Shown piece by piece: positions 37,760-46,139 of a stretch of 64,000 nucleotides of DNA (the stretch's first letter is position 1; each line of letters opens with the position of its first letter). A model generated the notes under the pieces. That model had not been told where the DNA came from, made no database searches, and was given only the letters and a program-made list of their open reading frames with translations. Origin of the DNA: RH-AL1 sp965198485 (lineage in GTDB: Bacteria > Pseudomonadota > Alphaproteobacteria > Rhizobiales > Beijerinckiaceae). Made by a program: the position numbers and the translations under genes. The stretch spans positions 310,001-374,000 of the forward strand of contig CBDAPQ010000005.1 in the NCBI GenBank assembly GCA_965198485.1, given 5' to 3'.

Positions 37760-38518
37760 ATGCGCAGGATCCACATCATCGGCATCGGCGCCGGCAACCC
37801 GGATCACGTCACGATCCAGGCGATCGACGCGCTGAACGAGGCCGACGTCGTCTTCCTTCCCGACAAGGGCGTCGAGAAAGAGGAGCTGAAACGCGTCCGC
37901 ACGCAGATCTGCGAGCGCTACATCAAGAATCCGGGCTATCGCACCGCCGAAGTGAGCATCCCGAAGCGGGATCGCTCCCCGTCCTACCGCGACGACGTCG
38001 CGGCCTGGCACGCGGCCATCGCGGACCGCTACGAGGTCCTGCTCACCGAGCGACTCGCCGATGGCGAATGCGGCGCCTTCCTCGTCTGGGGCGATCCCGG
38101 CCTCTACGACAGCACGCTGCGCATCCTCGAGCAGCTCCATGCCAAGGGCTGCTCCTTCGATTACGACGTGATCCCCGGCATCAGCAGCATCCAGGCGCTC
38201 GCGGCGCGCCACCGCGTGCCCCTGAACCGAATCGGCGAGCCGGTCGCGATCATCCCCGGACGCCGTCTCGACGAGCGATTCCTCGACACTTGCGACAGCG
38301 TCGTCGTCGTCCTCGATGGCGACCACGCCTACCGGCGGATCGAAGGCGACGATGTCGACATCTTCTGGGGCGCCTATGTCGGATCGCCGGACGAATGCCT
38401 CGTCTCCGGCCGCCTGTCCGAGGTGAAGGACGAGATCGACGCGGTGCGGCAGCGCGGCAAGGACGCCAAGGGCTGGATCATGGACAGCTACATCCTGCGC
38501 CGACGCCGCCCGGATTAG
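37760..38518 (+). CDS. cobF: CobF-like precorrin-6A synthase (SAM methyltransferase)
   Basis: A 252-residue tetrapyrrole-type methyltransferase. The SAM-binding start GIGAGNPDHVT is at residues 8-18, followed by VVFLPDKG, a conserved LVWGDPGLYDSTLRIL, and DYDVIPGISSIQALAARH. Similarity is to CobF, which methylates C1 of precorrin-5 in aerobic cobalamin synthesis. No other cob gene is nearby. It starts 6 bases after the carotenoid oxygenase with a GAGGCAGG ribosome-binding site, so it appears to be the last gene of the carotenoid operon. That position is odd for a cobalamin enzyme. Confidence 0.88.
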   Translation: MRRIHIIGIGAGNPDHVTIQAIDALNEADVVFLPDKGVEKEELKRVRTQICERYIKNPGYRTAEVSIPKRDRSPSYRDDVAAWHAAIADRYEVLLTERLADGECGAFLVWGDPGLYDSTLRILEQLHAKGCSFDYDVIPGISSIQALAARHRVPLNRIGEPVAIIPGRRLDERFLDTCDSVVVVLDGDHAYRRIEGDDVDIFWGAYVGSPDECLVSGRLSEVKDEIDAVRQRGKDAKGWIMDSYILRRRRPD

Positions 38519-38589
38519 TCGTCCCGCTCCCAGGACGTGTCGACCCTAGGACGTGTCGACGTGCGCTTGCCCGGCGCGCATCCAACGTG

Positions 38590-38800
38590 TAGGTAACATA
38601 GCCGAAGCGCTGGTGCGCGTAAACTCTAGAAATGGTGGGCGGAACGCGCAAAGGCCTGGTGCCGAGCCCTGACATCCAACCCTGCCAAAGTCGGGGTACC
38701 ACGACAAGACGACGGGCCGTTGTCAGCGTACCGCGACAACAGACCGGGCCGCTGTCGCGAACCGCGACAAGGCCCGAAACGGTGCGGCCGTCCGCCGACA
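38590..38800 (+). repeat. Dispersed structured intergenic repeat, copy 1
   Basis: A ~211-base element matching 47951-48160 over its whole length with many substitutions. Three potential hairpins are shared: CCCTGAC (38667) with GTCGGGG (38690), CGACAA with TTGTC in 38701-38729, and GGGCC/TGTCGCG with CGCGACA/GGCCC in 38746-38775. Base changes between copies largely keep pairing. It occupies most of the 444-base gap between cobF and the HxlR gene. The same gap holds a short direct repeat, AGGACGTGTCGAC, at about 38532 and 38549. Confidence 0.7.
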
Positions 38801-38962
38801 CGTCCGCCGATGCGCCTCGCCGTGCACGAAACGGACAGCCGTAGGCCTGGCGTGCGGACGAGGGGCCGAAGCGAGGTCGTGCACGCCGCGCAAAAGCGTC
38901 GGTCCCCCGCGCGACCATATCAGAAACTTGCATGATGAAAGTAATTGGCTGATAGTCGCGTC

Positions 38963-39448
38963 ATGAAACGCAAGACCTTCGGCGACATGCAGTGTCCCAT
39001 CGCACGCGGCCTCGAGCGCGTCGGCGACTGGTGGAACATCCTCATCCTTCGCGACGCCTTCTACGGCTTGCGGCGTTTCGACGAGTTCCAGGAGAGCCTC
39101 GGCATCGCGACGAGCACGCTGGCGCGTCGGCTCGACGACATGGTCGCCTCCGGCCTGCTCGAACGCCGGCTCTACAGCGAGCGCCCGCCGCGCCACGAGT
39201 ACGTGCCGAGCGACGTCGCCCGCGACTTCCGGCCCGTCATGCTGGCGATGCTGGCCTGGGGCAACCGCCATTTCGCGCCCGAGGGCGCGAGCGTCGAGCT
39301 GGCGGATGCCGAGACCGGTGCCCCGATCGACCCCGTTCTAATCGACCGCGCCACCGGTCGCCCGGTGACGAAGGTGCGGATGGTGGCGGGGCCGGCCGCG
39401 GGCGAGGTCCTGCGCCGGCGCATCGACGCGGCGGCCAAAGTCGCATGA
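38963..39448 (+). CDS. HxlR-family transcriptional regulator
   Basis: A 161-residue winged-helix regulator starting at ATG 38963 (a TTG at 38945 is possible). The HxlR signature is clear: CPIARGLERVGDWWNILILRDAFYG with the N-terminal Cys, then RRFDEFQESLGIATSTLARRLDDMVASGLLERR. The HxlR Cys can respond to reactive electrophiles in some members. The C-terminal ~60 residues are an extension. The efflux genes follow with a four-base overlap, so it most likely regulates the EmrAB-type system and itself. Confidence 0.92.
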   Translation: MKRKTFGDMQCPIARGLERVGDWWNILILRDAFYGLRRFDEFQESLGIATSTLARRLDDMVASGLLERRLYSERPPRHEYVPSDVARDFRPVMLAMLAWGNRHFAPEGASVELADAETGAPIDPVLIDRATGRPVTKVRMVAGPAAGEVLRRRIDAAAKVA

Positions 39449-40536
39449 CCAGCACGATTGCCGAGCGGGTCGCCGCGCCTCCCCGCAGCCGACGGCTGGG
39501 CCGCGCCCTCAAGCGCCTCGTCGTCGTCGTCGCCCTGCTGGCGCTCTGCGCCGCGGCGGCCGAGTACGGCCGGCGCTGGTGGACGGTGGGCCGCTTCGTC
39601 GAGAGCACCGACGACGCCTATGTCGGCGGCGACATCACCGCCATCGCGCCCCATGTCGCCGGCTTCGTCGCGAGCGTCGACGTCACCGACAATGAGCGCG
39701 TCACGGCCGGGCAGCTGCTGCTGCGCCTCGACGATCGCGACATGGGCGCCGCGCTCGACCGTGCCAAGGCGGTCGCCCGCGCGCGGCGCGCGACGCTCGC
39801 GGGCCTCGAGGCGCGCGGCCGCCAGCAGGTCTCGACCATCGCCGGCGCCGCCGCCGACCTCGACGCCAAATCCGCGCAATCGGTCTTCGCGCTCGACGAT
39901 TCCAAGCGCTACGCCGGCCTCGCCAACACCACGGCGGTGACGCGCCAGGAGACCGAGCGCGCCGTCTCACTCGGCAAGGCGGCCAAGGGCACCGTAGCCT
40001 CGGCGCAGGCGGCGCTCGACGGCGCGAAACAGCAGCTCGCCGTGTTGGACGCACAGGTCGACGAGGCCAGGGCCGAGGTCGCCCAGGCCGAAGCCGACGT
40101 GCGCACGGGCGAGCTCAACCTCGGCTATACGCAGCTGCGCGCGCCGGTCGAGGGCTACGTCGGCAACCGCGCCGCCCGCCCCGGGCTCTATGTGCCGGTC
40201 GGCGCCTACCTCCTCAGCATCGTGCCGGCGCGCGGCCTGTGGGTCGACGCCAATTTCAAGGAGGATCAGATCGCCCGCATGCGCCTCGGTGACGCCGCGA
40301 GCGTCGAGGCCGACGTCGCGCCGGGCGTGGTGATGCGCGGCCACGTCACCAGCTTGGCGCCGGGCACGGGCGCGGTGTTCAGCGTCATCCCGCCGGAGAA
40401 CGCGACCGGCAACTTCACCAAGATCGTGCAGCGGGTGCCGGTGCGCATCACGCTCGACGCCGCCGACGGCGCGCTGGGCCGGCTGAGGCCGGGCCTCTCC
40501 ACCACCGTGAGCATCGACACGCGGCGCGGGCCGTGA
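39445..40536 (+). CDS. emrA: HlyD/EmrA-family membrane fusion protein
   Basis: A 363-residue periplasmic adaptor: basic N-terminus, one membrane helix (about residues 24-43), the STDDAYVGGDITAIAPHVAGFV lipoyl start, a coiled-coil hairpin (about 95-225), LGYTQLRAPVEGYVGN and the C-terminal beta domain (VDANFKEDQI). It joins the MFS pump to an outer-membrane channel to form a tripartite efflux system. The start overlaps the regulator's stop and its stop overlaps the pump's GTG. No outer-membrane factor gene is adjacent. Confidence 0.93.
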   Translation: MTSTIAERVAAPPRSRRLGRALKRLVVVVALLALCAAAAEYGRRWWTVGRFVESTDDAYVGGDITAIAPHVAGFVASVDVTDNERVTAGQLLLRLDDRDMGAALDRAKAVARARRATLAGLEARGRQQVSTIAGAAADLDAKSAQSVFALDDSKRYAGLANTTAVTRQETERAVSLGKAAKGTVASAQAALDGAKQQLAVLDAQVDEARAEVAQAEADVRTGELNLGYTQLRAPVEGYVGNRAARPGLYVPVGAYLLSIVPARGLWVDANFKEDQIARMRLGDAASVEADVAPGVVMRGHVTSLAPGTGAVFSVIPPENATGNFTKIVQRVPVRITLDAADGALGRLRPGLSTTVSIDTRRGP

Positions 40537-42146
40537 GCGCCGCGACGCCCCGCGCCGAGATGATGCTCGCGAAGACCGCGCGCGCCGGGACGAGGGCCGA
40601 GCCGAGCTTCCTGCGCTCGCTGCTGCCCTTCGTGGTGATGTGCACCGGCATGTTCATCGCGCTGCTCGACATCCAGATCGTCGCCTCCTCGCTGCAGGAC
40701 ATCGGCGGCGGCCTATCGGCGGCGCAGGACGAGATCAGCTGGGTGCAGACCGCCTATCTCATTGCCGAGATCGTGATGATCCCGCTGTCGGGCTGGCTCA
40801 CCCGCGTGTTCTCGACGCGTTGGCTGTTCACCGTGTCGGCCGCCGGCTTCACGCTGGCCTCGGTGCTCTGCGGCCTGGCCTGGAACATCGAGAGCATGAT
40901 CGTCTTCCGGGCGCTGCAGGGGCTGCTCGGCGCCTCGATGATCCCGACGGTGTTCACCTCCTCGTTCCACTACTTCAAGGGTCCGATGCGGGTCTATTCC
41001 GCGGCGGTCATCGGGACCATCGCCTCCACCGCGCCGACCCTCGGCCCGGTCATCGGCGGCTACATCACCGACACGCTGGACTGGCACTGGCTGTTTTTCG
41101 TCAACGTCGTGCCGGGCGTGATCATCACGATCCTCGTGCCGATCCTGGTGCGCATCGACGAGCCCGACGTGCGGCTGCTCAAGGGCGCCGACTATCTCGG
41201 CATGGCGCTGATGGCCGTGTTCCTGTCGACGCTCGAATACGTGCTCGAGGAAGGCACGCGCTGGAACTGGTTCGACGATTCCACGATCCGCACCTGCGCC
41301 TGGATCTCCGGCCTCTCCGGCGTGCTGTTCCTGATCCGCAGCCTGACCTTCAAGAGTCCGGTCGTGGACCTGCGCGCCTTCGGCAACCGCAACTTCGCGA
41401 TCGGCTGCGCGCTGTCCTTCATCACCGGCATCGGCATCTTCGCCACGATCTACCTGACGCCGCTGTTCCTCGGCTACGTGCGCGGCTACTCCGCCTGGCA
41501 AACCGGTACGGCCATCTTCTCGACCGGCGCCGCCTCGCTCGTCGGCGTGCCGATCTACATCGTGCTGGCCAAGCGCTTCGACACGCGCTGGCTGATGATG
41601 GGCGGCCTCGCCATGTTCGGCGCGGCGATGTGGAGCTACAGCGCGATCACCCACGACTGGGGCGGCGACCAGTTCCTCCTGCCGCAGGTGCTGCGGGGGC
41701 TGCCGCAGGTCTTCGCCATCGCACCTAGCGTCAGTCTTGGCCTCGGCAGCCTTCCGCCGGAGCGGCTGAAATACGCCAGCGGCCTCTTCAACATGATGCG
41801 CAACCTCGGCGGCGCCGTCGGCATCGCGGTCTGCGGCGCGATCCTCAACAGCCGGACCAACCTGCACTTCGTCGCGATCGCATCGAACATGACCCAGGCC
41901 AGCGGACCGACGACGCGCTTCCTGGAGACCAATGCGCACCGCTTCGCCGCACTGCCCGGCGCGATCGACGGCGGCCACGCCGCCGCGCTGCGGCAGCTGT
42001 TCCGGCTCGCCTTCCGCGAGGCCCGCACGCTGGCCTACGCCGACGCGTTCACCGCCATCATGGCCGCCTTTGCCGTCGCCACCTTGCTGGTGCCGCTGCT
42101 GCGCGACGCGAAACCCTCGCCGGCGACGACCGCCGCCGCGCACTGA
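40533..42146 (+). CDS. emrB: DHA2/EmrB-family MFS efflux pump
   Basis: A 537-residue MFS protein with about fourteen hydrophobic segments, from GTG 40533. EmrB-type features: MFIALLDIQIVASSLQDIGG in the first helix, WVQTAYLIAEIVMIPLSGWL, the RALQGLLGASMIPTVF segment and motif C GTIASTAPTLGPVIGGYI. It exports hydrophobic drugs or metabolites, driven by protons, with the adjacent fusion protein. Regulated probably by the HxlR gene upstream. Confidence 0.94.
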   Translation: MSAATPRAEMMLAKTARAGTRAEPSFLRSLLPFVVMCTGMFIALLDIQIVASSLQDIGGGLSAAQDEISWVQTAYLIAEIVMIPLSGWLTRVFSTRWLFTVSAAGFTLASVLCGLAWNIESMIVFRALQGLLGASMIPTVFTSSFHYFKGPMRVYSAAVIGTIASTAPTLGPVIGGYITDTLDWHWLFFVNVVPGVIITILVPILVRIDEPDVRLLKGADYLGMALMAVFLSTLEYVLEEGTRWNWFDDSTIRTCAWISGLSGVLFLIRSLTFKSPVVDLRAFGNRNFAIGCALSFITGIGIFATIYLTPLFLGYVRGYSAWQTGTAIFSTGAASLVGVPIYIVLAKRFDTRWLMMGGLAMFGAAMWSYSAITHDWGGDQFLLPQVLRGLPQVFAIAPSVSLGLGSLPPERLKYASGLFNMMRNLGGAVGIAVCGAILNSRTNLHFVAIASNMTQASGPTTRFLETNAHRFAALPGAIDGGHAAALRQLFRLAFREARTLAYADAFTAIMAAFAVATLLVPLLRDAKPSPATTAAAH

Positions 42147-42404
42147 CCGTTCAGACGAGTCCGGACGCATTGCGGCGCGACCGTCTCCGGCCGGGTCTTA
42201 GCGCATGCCGGCAGAGAAGACTCAGGCCATACATTATCCGGCTTCCGGCGCGCCGAAGGCGAGACCGGAACCCATGACAACGCGGTTGAAAGAGGGGTGG
42301 GATGATGCCGCTCGATCAGCAGGCGCTTTGTCAACGGTCCCGGGCTCTCGCTTCGCTCGCCCCCAGGAAGACGCGTGACGTCATCGGCTCCAGCTGAAGC
42401 GGCT

Positions 42405-43328
42405 CTATCGCCAGACCGGCGTCTCGCCAGACGGCCTTGCGACGAAATCGAGGAAAGCGCGAAGCGGCGGCGGGACGAGACGGCGGCCGGAATAGTAGAG
42501 GAACGGCCCCGAGAAGGGCTGCCACCAGTCTTCCAGCACGGGCTCGAGTTCGCCGCTGTCCAGGCAGGGACGAAGCCAGTCTTCGAACAACTGGATAATG
42601 CCGGCGCCCGCGACGGCCATGTCGACGGCGAGGTCGGTGGCGGCCCCGACGCTCACCACCAGCGGACCCGAGGGTTCGACACGCACCACCTCGCCCGCTC
42701 GTTCGAATTCCCAAGGACTGGTCATCGTGCCGCTGGGGAAGCGGCCGCGCAGGCAGGCATGTGCGAGCACGTCGCGCGGATGTTCGGGGCGGCCGCGCCT
42801 GTCGAGGTAGGCCGGCGCCGCGGCCGTGGCGTAGCGCTGGAGGCGAGGTCCGATGGGCACGGCGATCATGTCCGCCTCGAGCCGCTCGTCGTAGCGGATG
42901 CCGGCGTCGCACCCCGCGGCCAGCACGTCGACGAAGCTATCGTCCGCGACGATCTCCAGCCGGATGTCGGGATATTTGGACAGGAAGCCGGGCAGGATCG
43001 CGGGTAGCACCAGACGGGCAGCGCTGACCGGCACGTTCAGGCGAAGCGTGCCCGCCGGCTTGTCGCGAAAGCTGGTCGCAATCTCGAGGGCTGTTTCCAC
43101 CTCGCCCAGAGCGGGGGCCAGCCGCTCCAGCAGTCTCTCGCCCGCCTCGGTGGGCGTGACGCTCCGAGTCGTGCGGTGGAGCAGGCGGACGCCCAGCCTC
43201 GCCTCGAGCCGCCGCACCGCTTCGCTCAACGTCGAAGCGCTGACGCCGCTGCTGCGACCGGCATCTCGGAAGCCTCGCGCCCTGGCGACGGCGAGGAAGG
43301 CGTGGAGGTCGCCGAGATCGGCTTTCAT
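42405..43328 (-). CDS. LysR-family transcriptional regulator
   Basis: A 307-residue LysR regulator from ATG 43328. The N-terminal winged helix has LHAFLAVARARGFRDAGRSSGVSASTLSEAVRRLEARLG (HTH about residues 18-40). The effector domain begins GTLRLNVPVSAARLVLPAIL. The sequence resembles regulators divergent from aldo/keto reductase genes. Here the divergent neighbour is a decayed aldo/keto reductase, so its original target may be lost. It may still control other genes. Confidence 0.92.
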   Translation of the reverse strand: MKADLGDLHAFLAVARARGFRDAGRSSGVSASTLSEAVRRLEARLGVRLLHRTTRSVTPTEAGERLLERLAPALGEVETALEIATSFRDKPAGTLRLNVPVSAARLVLPAILPGFLSKYPDIRLEIVADDSFVDVLAAGCDAGIRYDERLEADMIAVPIGPRLQRYATAAAPAYLDRRGRPEHPRDVLAHACLRGRFPSGTMTSPWEFERAGEVVRVEPSGPLVVSVGAATDLAVDMAVAGAGIIQLFEDWLRPCLDSGELEPVLEDWWQPFSGPFLYYSGRRLVPPPLRAFLDFVARPSGETPVWR

Positions 43329-43419
43329 TGTTCCACTTTGCGTACAGCCCGTGTGGATCATCCCGGATACTCAGCAGAGTCGATAGCGCCCACAACATGA
43401 CCGTTCAGGACGTCTCGAC

Positions 43420-43885
43420 ATGCAGACGATCGATCAGGCCGACACCTTCACACTCGGCCACCGGACCGTGAACCGGCTCGGCCACGGCGCCATGCAGCTC
43501 GCCGGTCCGGGCGTATTCAGGCCGCCGCGCGACAGCGACGCGGCGCACACCCTCCCGCGCGAGGCGGTGGCGGCGGGCGTCGACCACAACGACATCCGCG
43601 ACTTCTACGGTCCTCGCGTCACCAACAGCTCATCCGCGAGGCTCTGTCGCCCTATCCCGAGGACCTCGTGATGGTCACGTAGATCGGCGCCAGGCGTGGC
43701 GACGAAGGTTCCATGGTTGCCGGCGTCGACGCCGTGGACCCCGAGCGCGCGGTCGACGACAACCTGCGCAGTCTCGGCCTCGACGTTCTCGACGTCGTCA
43801 ACCTGCGGGTCATGTTCGACGCGCACGGGCCGGCGGACGAATCGATCGAGGCGCCGCTCACCGCACTGGCCGGTCGATCCGCTAT
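43420..43885 (+). pseudogene. Decayed aldo/keto reductase
   Basis: The reading frame from ATG 43420 has an aldo/keto reductase start (TVNRLGHGAMQLAGPGVFRPP, VDHNDIRDFYGP). After VTN (43626) one base is missing: the next frame reads QLIREALSPYPEDLVMVT, then meets TAG at 43680 where the family has Lys (TKIGARRG). Family-like sequence continues (VDDNLRSLGLDVLDVVNLRVMFDAHGPA) to about 43885 and then stops just before the end of paoC. The frameshift, the nonsense change and a 3' truncation make function unlikely. Confidence 0.8.
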
Positions 43886-43915
43886 GCCGATGCGCACCAA
43901 GACCTTCACCACCTC

Positions 43916-46135
43916 TCACGCCGCGACGGGCATCCGCGCGATGAGCTTGTCGAGCGTGATCGGGTAGTCGCGCACCCGCACGCCGGTGGCGTTGTAGATG
44001 GCGTTGGCGAGCGCCGCGCCGACACCGCACAGGCCGAGTTCGCCGATGCCCTTGGCCTTCATCGGCGAGGAGACCGGATCGACCTCGTCGAGGAAGATCA
44101 CCTCCTGGTGCGGGATGTCGGCGTGGACCGGCACCTCGTAGCCGGCAAGGTCGTGGTTGACGAAGAAGCCGAGACGCTTGTCGACCGCGAGTTCCTCCAT
44201 GAGGGCGCCCCCGACCCCCATGGTCATCGCGCCGATGACCTGGCTGCGCGCCGTCTTCGGATTGAGGATGCGGCCGGCGGCGCAGACCGCCAGCATGCGG
44301 CGCACGCGGGTCTCGCCGGTGAAGCTGTCGACGCCGACCTCGACGAAATGGCCGGCGAAGGTCGACTGCTGGTAGGTCTTGGCGAGGTCGCCGTACTCGA
44401 TCGAATCCTCGGCCGAGAGTTCGCCGTCACGGGCGGCGTCGGCCAAGGCGGCACTGCGATTGCCCGACGTCACGCGACCGTCCGAGAAGGCGGCGTCGGC
44501 CGAGTTGAAGCCGAGCTTTTGCGCCACCGCCTCGCGCAGCTTCACGCAGGCCGCGTAGACGCCAGAGGTCGAGTTGTTGGCGCCGAACTGGCCGCCCGAG
44601 CCCGCCGAGACCGGGAAGTCGGAATCACCAAGCCTCACGACGACCTTGTCGATCGGCAGGCCCATCATCTCGGCCGCAGTCTGCGCGATGATCGTGTAGC
44701 TGCCGTTGCCGATATCGGTCATGTCGGTCTCGACCGTCACGACGCCCCGATCGTCGAGCCGGACGCGGGCGCCGGATTTCATCAGCAGGTTGTCGCGGAA
44801 GCCCGCCGCCATGCCCATGCCGACGAGCCAATGCCCGTCGCGCACGCTGGCCGGGCGCGGGTCGCGCTTTTCCCACCCAAAGCGCTCGGCGCCGAGCTGC
44901 AGGCATTCCACCAGACGGCGCTCCGAGAAGCGCCGCTCGGGCTTGGCGGGATCGACCTGCGTGTCGTTGATCGTACGGAAGCGGACGGGATCCATGCCGA
45001 GCTTCTCGGCCATCTCGTCCATGGCGATCTCGAGCGCCATCATGCCGGGCGCCTCGCCCGGCGCGCGCATGGCGTTGCCTTCCGGCAGGTCGAGCTCGGC
45101 GAGGCGCATCGCGGTCAGGCGATTGGCGCCGGCGTAGAGCAGCTTGGTTTGCGAGACGGCCGTCTCCGGCCGGCCGTCCGGCAGGTTGCCCGACGTGCTT
45201 TCGTGCGCGATCGCCGTGATCGTCCCGTCCGGCGCGGCACCGATGCGGATGCGCTGGATCGTCGCCGGCCGATGCGTGGTGTTGTTCATGACGAGCGGGC
45301 GGGTCAGCGCCAGCTTGACGGGGCGGCCGGCCGCCTTGGCGGCGAGCGCGGCGCATACGGCGTCGGAGCGCAGGAACAGCTTGCCGCCGAAGCCGCCGCC
45401 GACGTAGGGCGAGTCGATCCGCACGTTCTCCTCGGCGAGACCGAGAGCTTTCATCAAGTCGCGCTTGTTCCAGGCGATCATCTGGTTCGAGGTCCAGATC
45501 GTCAGCTTGTCGCCGTTCCACGCGGCGATGGTCGCGTGCGGCTCCATCATCGCGTGGCTCTCGTCGGGCGTCGTGTAGGTCTCGTCGAGCTTGACCGGCG
45601 CGGCGGCGAAGGCGGCGTCGAAGTCGCCGACGCGGTCGATCGAGGGGGCATCGCTGCCCTCGCCGCTGCCGCCGCCGACCAGCGGCGCGTCCTGCGCCGC
45701 GGCGGCGAGATCGAAGTTGCCGGGCGCGCTGGTGTAATCGACGCGGACCAGCATGGCGGCCGCCCTGGCCTGCTCGAAGGTGTCGGCGACGACAACCGCG
45801 ACGGCCTGATGGTAGTGCTGGATCTCGGCGCCCCCGAACAGGTAGGCGGTGTTCATCTTGCCGAGCGGCAGCCTCGGCATGTCCAGCGTGGTGACGATCG
45901 CCAGCACGCCCGGCGCTCCCTTGGCGTCGAGGAGGTCGATGGCGTTGATCCGGCCCTTGGCGATGCTCGAGCCCACGACGTAGCCGTAGGCCTGGTTCGA
46001 CGCGACGTCGTGGCGCTCGTAGGCGTAGGCCGCCGTCCCCGTGGTCTTGAGGCGACCGTCGATGCGGTCCGTAGCCTTGCCGACGACCTTGAGCTGGTCG
46101 ATCGGGTTGGTGGTGGCGGGCGTGTCGAACTTCAT
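43916..46135 (-). CDS. paoC: PaoC-like aldehyde oxidoreductase, molybdenum cofactor subunit
   Basis: A 739-residue xanthine-oxidase-family large subunit. It binds the molybdopterin (cytosine dinucleotide) cofactor. Typical motifs are YVGGGFGGKLFLR, the MRAPGEAPGM substrate/cofactor loop and the C-terminal KGIGELGLCGVGAALANA with the catalytic Glu. The start is ATG 46135 and paoB ends 5 bases upstream. With PaoA and PaoB it forms a periplasmic heterotrimer that oxidises aldehydes, such as aromatic aldehydes, to acids. No paoD/xdhC-type maturation gene is adjacent. Confidence 0.92.
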   Translation of the reverse strand: MKFDTPATTNPIDQLKVVGKATDRIDGRLKTTGTAAYAYERHDVASNQAYGYVVGSSIAKGRINAIDLLDAKGAPGVLAIVTTLDMPRLPLGKMNTAYLFGGAEIQHYHQAVAVVVADTFEQARAAAMLVRVDYTSAPGNFDLAAAAQDAPLVGGGSGEGSDAPSIDRVGDFDAAFAAAPVKLDETYTTPDESHAMMEPHATIAAWNGDKLTIWTSNQMIAWNKRDLMKALGLAEENVRIDSPYVGGGFGGKLFLRSDAVCAALAAKAAGRPVKLALTRPLVMNNTTHRPATIQRIRIGAAPDGTITAIAHESTSGNLPDGRPETAVSQTKLLYAGANRLTAMRLAELDLPEGNAMRAPGEAPGMMALEIAMDEMAEKLGMDPVRFRTINDTQVDPAKPERRFSERRLVECLQLGAERFGWEKRDPRPASVRDGHWLVGMGMAAGFRDNLLMKSGARVRLDDRGVVTVETDMTDIGNGSYTIIAQTAAEMMGLPIDKVVVRLGDSDFPVSAGSGGQFGANNSTSGVYAACVKLREAVAQKLGFNSADAAFSDGRVTSGNRSAALADAARDGELSAEDSIEYGDLAKTYQQSTFAGHFVEVGVDSFTGETRVRRMLAVCAAGRILNPKTARSQVIGAMTMGVGGALMEELAVDKRLGFFVNHDLAGYEVPVHADIPHQEVIFLDEVDPVSSPMKAKGIGELGLCGVGAALANAIYNATGVRVRDYPITLDKLIARMPVAA

Positions 46136-46139
46136 GGAA

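Noticed and set aside
35075..38326. A 1083-codon minus-strand frame across the glycosyltransferase, oxygenase and cobF genes
   Set aside because: Antisense shadow of three well-supported plus-strand genes; no recognisable domains.
38532..38562. Short direct repeat AGGACGTGTCGAC as a possible attachment site
   Set aside because: Two 13-base copies 17 bases apart, with no integrase or tRNA nearby, do not support an attachment site.
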